Shown here: piece after piece, positions 14,184 to 18,455 of the stretch
Numbering within the stretch: position 1 is the first letter of the stretch
How the letters are laid out: each line of letters begins with the position of its first letter
NCBI GenBank assembly: GCA_910576895.1
Contig: CAJTJZ010000058.1
Location: forward strand, 1-18,455
DNA length: 18,455 nt
Direction: 5' to 3'
Source of the DNA: an uncultured Lachnospiraceae bacterium
GTDB taxonomy: Bacteria; Bacillota; Clostridia; Lachnospirales; Lachnospiraceae
The notes under the pieces: model-generated
Told to the model about the DNA's origin: nothing
What the model saw: only the letters and a program-made list of their open reading frames with translations
Database searches by the model: none
Program-made: the position numbers and the translations under genes

Positions 14184-17100
14184 ATGGTGAAATCAACACA
14201 GAATAAGGAGATAGCAGAAGATATTCAAGAAAGATCTGCAAATTCCCGATCAGCAGCAAAAAATAATATGCAGACTCCTGTAGAAGAAGAATTAGAACTA
14301 GAACAAGAGAACCAAGATTCCTATAAAAATGAAATTATATTAATTCTTACCTTACTTGCCTCTATTCTTTCTTTCATTAGTATTCTTGGCATTGGTGGTA
14401 TTGTCGGTAAGTATTTTCGTACCTTTATTTTTGGCACAATGGGATTATTAGGGTATTTTTTTCCATTTGTGTTATTTTTTGCTGTTATTTTTATTTTATC
14501 AAATTATCAAAATAAACGAATTTTATCAAAAATCTTTTGTTGTATTGGCATTTATTTTATTTTCATGGGACTATTTCAGTTATTATTCTACGCAAATAGT
14601 GATTTTTCTATTATAGAAATGTATTTTCATTGTGCCACAACAACGTTAGGAGGAGGTCTTTTTGGTGCACTTCTTACCATACCATTAAGTTCTATTATTG
14701 GCGTAGCTGGAACTTGTGTTGTATTACTTGCTGTTTTTTTAATTTTACTCACATTTATTACAAGCCGATTTCTTCTTTCTACGCTTGGCAAGAAGGGAGA
14801 AAAAGAAATTAGAAAAATGCATCAACAATATCAAGCAGAGAAAACAGAAAAAATGGTTATTCGAGAATCTTATAGAGAATTACCACCAAGAAAGCGAGGT
14901 GCATCTATTACTTTTGATTTAAGTCAAGATGATGCCATAGCAGGCTCTTATATGGAAGAAACCATTCCTGTTTCGATATCATCTTCTGTTCCTGTTTCCA
15001 TTGCAGGTGACGCTGAAGAAATAGAACTTGCTCCAAAACAGGAAAAAACAATGGTCAAAAAGAAAAAAATGCAAAAAAAATCAAATATTGTTTCTATTGA
15101 AGATGCAAAAAAACGAAAAGAAAGCAGTAAAAATTCTGCAAAAGAAGAAAAAAAGATAGAAAAAGAACCAGAAAAAATGAAAACAGAAGTGATAGAAAAG
15201 GGAACAAAAAAAGAGCCAAAGATGAAGGAATATGAACCATCCATTGAAGAAGAAAAGCCAATTACAAGAAATACAAAAGAAATACGAAAAGAATTAGAAC
15301 AATCTTTATTTGCGGAAAATCCTTTAGAACAAGATTATTTTCCGGGAAGACCCTCTATTCATTTTGTTGATGCTTCTACAAAAAGTAAATATATGCGAAA
15401 AGTTATTCCAGAGCCAGAAAAAGAATCGGAGGAATCTATTTCTTTTCATAAAGAAGAAAAGAAACAAATGACAGAATTAAATAAACATTCCGAAAACAAA
15501 CAAGAAATATTAAGTATTGAAGAAAAGCCAGAAACTACCCTAGAAAAATTATCTATGGAACAAGAAATAATACCAAAAGATGATAGACAACAAGCATCAG
15601 AAACAGCTATGATAGAAGAATCTTATCAGGAAATACAAAAAGAAGAACCTGTTTTTCATAATCAAAGAAATACTGGAGGTTTTGAGCGATTTACAAAGGA
15701 AAAGAAATTTGATGGCTCTATATTAGAAGGAACAGAAGAAACATTAAAACCAAATACACAATCCGATTATATGGCTTCTGGTTATATTTTTCCACCTATA
15801 GATCTTTTAGCAAAACCATCCAATGCAAGAATCGGTTCTTCTGCAGAAGAAATACAAGCAACAACCGAACGTTTACGGCAAACATTTGAAAGCTTTAAGG
15901 TTCGTGTAAATTTTGGAAATGTAAGCTGTGGACCAGCAGTTACTCGTTATGAAATTCAACCAGAACAGGGTGTTAAAGTCAGTAAAATTACAAATTTAGC
16001 AGACGATATTAAATTAAATCTTGCAGCAGCCGATATTCGAATCGAAGCTCCCATTCCCGGAAAAGCTGCGATTGGCATTGAAGTTCCAAATCGGGAAACT
16101 TCCCCTGTTTTTTTACGGGAATTATTGGAATATCATGGATTTAAAGAACATAAATCGAAAATTGCGTTTGCTGTTGGAAAAGATGTTAGTGGTCAGCCAA
16201 TTGTAACAGATATTGCAAAAATGCCGCATTTATTAATTGCTGGTGCAACAGGTTCTGGTAAATCTGTATGTATTAATACCTTGATTATGAGTATTTTATA
16301 TAAAGCAAATCCAGATGATGTAAAACTTATTATGGTAGATCCAAAAGTAGTAGAATTAAGTGTTTATAATGGGATTCCACATTTATTGATTCCCGTAGTT
16401 ACCGATCCAAAAAATGCATCTGCTGCATTAAACTGGGCTGTTACAGAAATGACGGATCGCTATGGAAAATTTGCAGAGCTTGGCGTTCGTGACTTAACAG
16501 GATATAATAAAAAAATTACAGAGCTCAATACACATATGAAAAATAAAGAAGAAACTAAGGATGAAAATAAAAAAGAAACCATCTATAAGAAACTTCCTCA
16601 AATTGTTATTATTGTTGATGAACTTGCCGATTTAATGATGGTTTCTCCGGGAGAAGTAGAAGATGCCATTTGTCGTTTAGCACAAATGGCAAGAGCTGCT
16701 GGACTTCATCTTGTCATTGCAACACAACGTCCTTCGGTCAATGTCATTACTGGTGTTATTAAGGCAAATGTTCCTTCCAGAATTGCCTTTTCTGTATCAT
16801 CGGCTGTTGATTCCAGAACCATTATTGATGGTGTTGGTGCAGAAAAACTTCTTGGAAAAGGGGATATGTTATTTTTCCCTTCCGGACTTCCAAAACCAAT
16901 TCGTGTACAAGGAGCTTTTGTTTCTGATACAGAAGTCAGTCATGTAGTAGAATTTTTACGAGAACAAAATAAAATGCATTCTTACGATACTACAATTGCA
17001 GAAAAAATTACAGCAGGAATTACTTCTACAGGAACGGCTGCAGATACAGTTGATGATAGAGATAATTATTTCTCTGAAGCAGGAAAATTTATTATTGAAA

Positions 17101-17279
17101 AAGAAAAAGCATCTATTGGAATGTTACAGCGTGTTTATAAAATTGGTTTTAACAGAGCTGCTCGTATTATGGATCAGCTTGCACAGGCAGGAGTTGTTGG
17201 ACCAGAGGAAGGAACAAAACCACGAAAAATTTTAATGACAATGGAAGAATTTGAACAATATTTAGAAGAATATTTGTAA
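14184..17279 (+). CDS. FtsK/SpoIIIE-family DNA translocase
   Basis: This membrane-anchored ATP-driven DNA pump moves chromosome DNA through the division or sporulation septum. Four membrane helices lie in roughly residues 48-205. They are followed by a long Glu/Lys-rich, probably disordered linker to about residue 530. The motor domain has FKVRVNFGNVSCGPAVTRYE, Walker A GATGSGKS (about 687) and Walker B IVIIVDELADLMM (about 807-819), followed by ATQRPSVNVITG. The last ~65 residues form the gamma winged helix that reads polar DNA motifs (ASIGMLQRVYKIGFNRAARI). The open frame reaches back to 14115, but that TTG lies in the -35 box. I prefer the ATG at 14184 (1031 residues), 13 bases after GGAAAGG (14164-14170). 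The ATG at 14172 is too close to that site, though possible. FtsK versus SpoIIIE function cannot be separated by sequence alone. Confidence 0.95.
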   Translation: MVKSTQNKEIAEDIQERSANSRSAAKNNMQTPVEEELELEQENQDSYKNEIILILTLLASILSFISILGIGGIVGKYFRTFIFGTMGLLGYFFPFVLFFAVIFILSNYQNKRILSKIFCCIGIYFIFMGLFQLLFYANSDFSIIEMYFHCATTTLGGGLFGALLTIPLSSIIGVAGTCVVLLAVFLILLTFITSRFLLSTLGKKGEKEIRKMHQQYQAEKTEKMVIRESYRELPPRKRGASITFDLSQDDAIAGSYMEETIPVSISSSVPVSIAGDAEEIELAPKQEKTMVKKKKMQKKSNIVSIEDAKKRKESSKNSAKEEKKIEKEPEKMKTEVIEKGTKKEPKMKEYEPSIEEEKPITRNTKEIRKELEQSLFAENPLEQDYFPGRPSIHFVDASTKSKYMRKVIPEPEKESEESISFHKEEKKQMTELNKHSENKQEILSIEEKPETTLEKLSMEQEIIPKDDRQQASETAMIEESYQEIQKEEPVFHNQRNTGGFERFTKEKKFDGSILEGTEETLKPNTQSDYMASGYIFPPIDLLAKPSNARIGSSAEEIQATTERLRQTFESFKVRVNFGNVSCGPAVTRYEIQPEQGVKVSKITNLADDIKLNLAAADIRIEAPIPGKAAIGIEVPNRETSPVFLRELLEYHGFKEHKSKIAFAVGKDVSGQPIVTDIAKMPHLLIAGATGSGKSVCINTLIMSILYKANPDDVKLIMVDPKVVELSVYNGIPHLLIPVVTDPKNASAALNWAVTEMTDRYGKFAELGVRDLTGYNKKITELNTHMKNKEETKDENKKETIYKKLPQIVIIVDELADLMMVSPGEVEDAICRLAQMARAAGLHLVIATQRPSVNVITGVIKANVPSRIAFSVSSAVDSRTIIDGVGAEKLLGKGDMLFFPSGLPKPIRVQGAFVSDTEVSHVVEFLREQNKMHSYDTTIAEKITAGITSTGTAADTVDDRDNYFSEAGKFIIEKEKASIGMLQRVYKIGFNRAARIMDQLAQAGVVGPEEGTKPRKILMTMEEFEQYLEEYL

Positions 17280-17303
17280 TTTATATTGGAAGTTCTACTT
17301 TTT

Positions 17304-17333
17304 TTGACCAGCCATATAAGTTTTATATATTCT
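17304..17333 (+). promoter_or_regulatory. Probable sigma-A promoter of the ATP-grasp gene
   Basis: TTGACC (17304-17309) is followed after 16 bases by TATATT (17326-17331), or after 18 bases by TATTCT (17328-17333). Transcription would start near 17338, leaving a leader of about 75 bases that contains the hairpin at 17354-17391. Confidence 0.5.
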
Positions 17334-17353
17334 ATAGAAAAATAATAGAAAGG

Positions 17354-17391
17354 AACAATAGATTGCAAGTTTCACCAGCAAACCTATTGTT
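17354..17391 (+). repeat. Leader hairpin upstream of the ATP-grasp gene
   Basis: AACAATAG (17354-17361) pairs with CTATTGTT (17384-17391), and TTGC (17363-17366) pairs with GCAA (17378-17381) inside it, closing an 11-base loop. There is no T-run after it, so it is not a terminator. It would sit in the 5' leader, ending about ten bases before AAGGA (17401-17405), the ribosome site. I recognise no known riboswitch or T-box. Confidence 0.5.
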
Positions 17392-17413
17392 ATAAATAAA
17401 AAGGATACTATTT

Positions 17414-18400
17414 ATGAACAATCAAACATCTGAATTTGTAAAGATAATAAAAGAAATTTGTGAGGAAGAAGGAATTTCATTGACATCATTTTCTTCTGAT
17501 TTTATGTTTTGCTTAAAAAGAAATACAATTACAAATTATATTTTTGGTTATCAATTTGGATTAAACTCTGCTAGTGCCCATATGATTTGTGAAGATAAAA
17601 GCACAACAAGCGAATTGCTTACTTATTTAGGTATTCCAAATGTAGAACATCGTTGTTTTATGTCACCAATGAATATGAAATATGTAGAAGCAGAAGGAAA
17701 TTGGTCTAACATTCTTTCTATGTTAAATCAATATGGTACAGTGGTACTAAAAGATAACAAAGGAACAGGAGGACTTTCTGTTTACTTAGCAAGAAATGTT
17801 GTAGAATTGGAAAATGCAGCACAAATTCTATTTCAATCGGCACACTCCATTGCAGTTAGTCCTTATTACCCAATTTTAAAAGAATATCGCTTGATTCTTT
17901 TAGATAATGATATTAAGCTTATTTATCATAAAGAAAGAAAACATTTAACAGGAGATGGAAAACATACACTTCGAGAATTATATGCAAAAGAAGTATTACA
18001 ACATCATATTACTTGTGGACTTTGTAAAGAAGATGCAGATAAAATATTAAAACAAGGAGAAATTTATCCCCTGCATTGGAAACATAATTTAGGACAAGGG
18101 GCAGTTCCTGTTTATGATACAGAAGAAACGATTGCATTTCCATTAAAAGAACTTGCAAGAAAAGCGGCTGCTGCCGTTGGAATACGATTTGCTTCTATTG
18201 ATATTATTGAAATAGAAAAGGAAAGCAAATTAAATTATCATAATGATTACAACCATAATAATAATCACATATATCTTGTTTTAGAAATAAATAGTGGTGT
18301 TATGATGGAATATTTATCACAAACAGATGATAAGAGTAGACAGATAGCAAAACAGATTTATAAAGAGGCCATTTTAAAAATGGTCAACTACCCATTCTAG
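17414..18400 (+). CDS. ATP-grasp ligase, cyanophycin synthetase / GshAB-like, substrate unknown
   Basis: The 328-residue protein has the ATP-grasp fold used by enzymes that join a carboxylate to an amine through an acyl-phosphate. The glycine-rich loop is VVLKDNKGTGGLSVYLA (110-126). The strand EYRLILLDNDIKLIYHKER (157-175) and GDGKHTLREL (180-189) resemble cyanophycin synthetase and the GshF ligase domain. HNLGQGAVP (224-232) matches the N-L-x-x-G position. Asp263, Glu291 and Asn293 (DIIEIE and VLEINSG) would bind metal. An Asn/His-rich insertion (about 271-286) separates the two metal-binding strands. No Mur-ligase or gamma-glutamylcysteine synthetase domain is fused. AAGGA (17401-17405) is eight bases before the ATG. 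The substrate is unknown; it may make a small peptide or modify a protein tail. Confidence 0.8.
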   Translation: MNNQTSEFVKIIKEICEEEGISLTSFSSDFMFCLKRNTITNYIFGYQFGLNSASAHMICEDKSTTSELLTYLGIPNVEHRCFMSPMNMKYVEAEGNWSNILSMLNQYGTVVLKDNKGTGGLSVYLARNVVELENAAQILFQSAHSIAVSPYYPILKEYRLILLDNDIKLIYHKERKHLTGDGKHTLRELYAKEVLQHHITCGLCKEDADKILKQGEIYPLHWKHNLGQGAVPVYDTEETIAFPLKELARKAAAAVGIRFASIDIIEIEKESKLNYHNDYNHNNNHIYLVLEINSGVMMEYLSQTDDKSRQIAKQIYKEAILKMVNYPF

Positions 18401-18440
18401 GTAATACTTTTCATTTATGAAAAGCATTACCTAGAATGGG
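18391..18440. repeat. 22-bp near-perfect palindrome over the ATP-grasp stop codon
   Basis: CCCATTCTAGGTAAT (18391-18405) is the exact reverse complement of 18426-18440. After one A/C mismatch, seven more pairs follow (CTTTTCA 18407-18413 with TGAAAAG 18418-18424) around a 4-base loop. The left arm contains the last codons and the TAG stop of the ATP-grasp gene. It may be an intrinsic terminator whose T-run is absent, or the end of a small repeat element. The 15 bases beyond it to the window edge show GGGC...GCCC and no T-run. Confidence 0.75.
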
Positions 18441-18455
18441 CTTGTAACTGCCCAG

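Noticed and set aside
14948..15244. 98-codon open frame on the minus strand rich in Phe/Ser
   Set aside because: It is the mirror of the Glu/Lys-rich linker of the translocase and has no independent support.
1..18455. CRISPR arrays, tRNA/rRNA genes, prophage, IS elements or a defence system
   Set aside because: I saw no regularly spaced direct repeats, no tRNA-like cloverleaf with CCA or GTTCGA-type arms, and no transposase, integrase or nuclease-toxin motifs in any frame that I examined.

Overview
The window is AT-rich chromosomal DNA from a spore-forming, probably flagellated, butyrate-producing member of the Clostridia, most likely the family Lachnospiraceae. This rests on the gene order crt-hbd-bcd-etfB-etfA, a sporulation sigma factor of the SigK type, a FliK-like hook-length protein, strong GGAGG-type ribosome binding sites, and protein sequences of clostridial character. 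The species cannot be fixed from sequence reading alone. I see no tRNA, rRNA, CRISPR array, transposase or integrase.

Region 1 (1-4438) is the central butyrate pathway. It holds the 3' end of crotonase (crt), 3-hydroxybutyryl-CoA dehydrogenase (hbd), butyryl-CoA dehydrogenase (bcd) and both electron-transfer flavoprotein subunits (etfB, etfA), closed by a strong intrinsic terminator. Together they convert 3-acetoacetyl-CoA to butyryl-CoA, and the Bcd-EtfAB complex of this family couples crotonyl-CoA reduction to ferredoxin reduction by flavin-based electron bifurcation. The thiolase and the rest of crt presumably lie left of the window.

Region 2 (4439-9098) starts with a clear extended -10 promoter. 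It carries a TPR lipoprotein and the ribosome-associated GTPase HflX, which look like one transcription unit ending in a hairpin at 7197-7243. Next come a membrane-anchored polysaccharide deacetylase (NodB family) and a zinc-dependent phospholipase C family protein.

Region 3 (9099-10950) holds mscL (mechanosensitive channel with a zinc ribbon tail) behind its own promoter, then a SigK-type sporulation sigma factor lacking a pro-sequence. A PilZ (c-di-GMP receptor) gene follows 20 bases later, probably in the same transcript, and a very long hairpin terminator closes the unit.

Region 4 (10951-13330) is a single minus-strand gene for a large FliK-like protein. An exact sigma-28-type -10 word (GCCGATAA) sits in its upstream region although no other flagellar gene is nearby.

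Region 5 (13330-18455) returns to the plus strand: an OmpR-family response regulator without a partner kinase, a FtsK/SpoIIIE DNA translocase with its own near-consensus promoter, and an ATP-grasp ligase. The last gene ends inside a 22-bp near-perfect palindrome that runs to the window edge.

Most of the window is ordinary core-genome content. The parts most worth a second look are the SigK-PilZ pair, the isolated FliK-like gene with its possible sigma-28 promoter, the palindrome over the ATP-grasp stop codon, and that protein's Asn/His-rich insertion.
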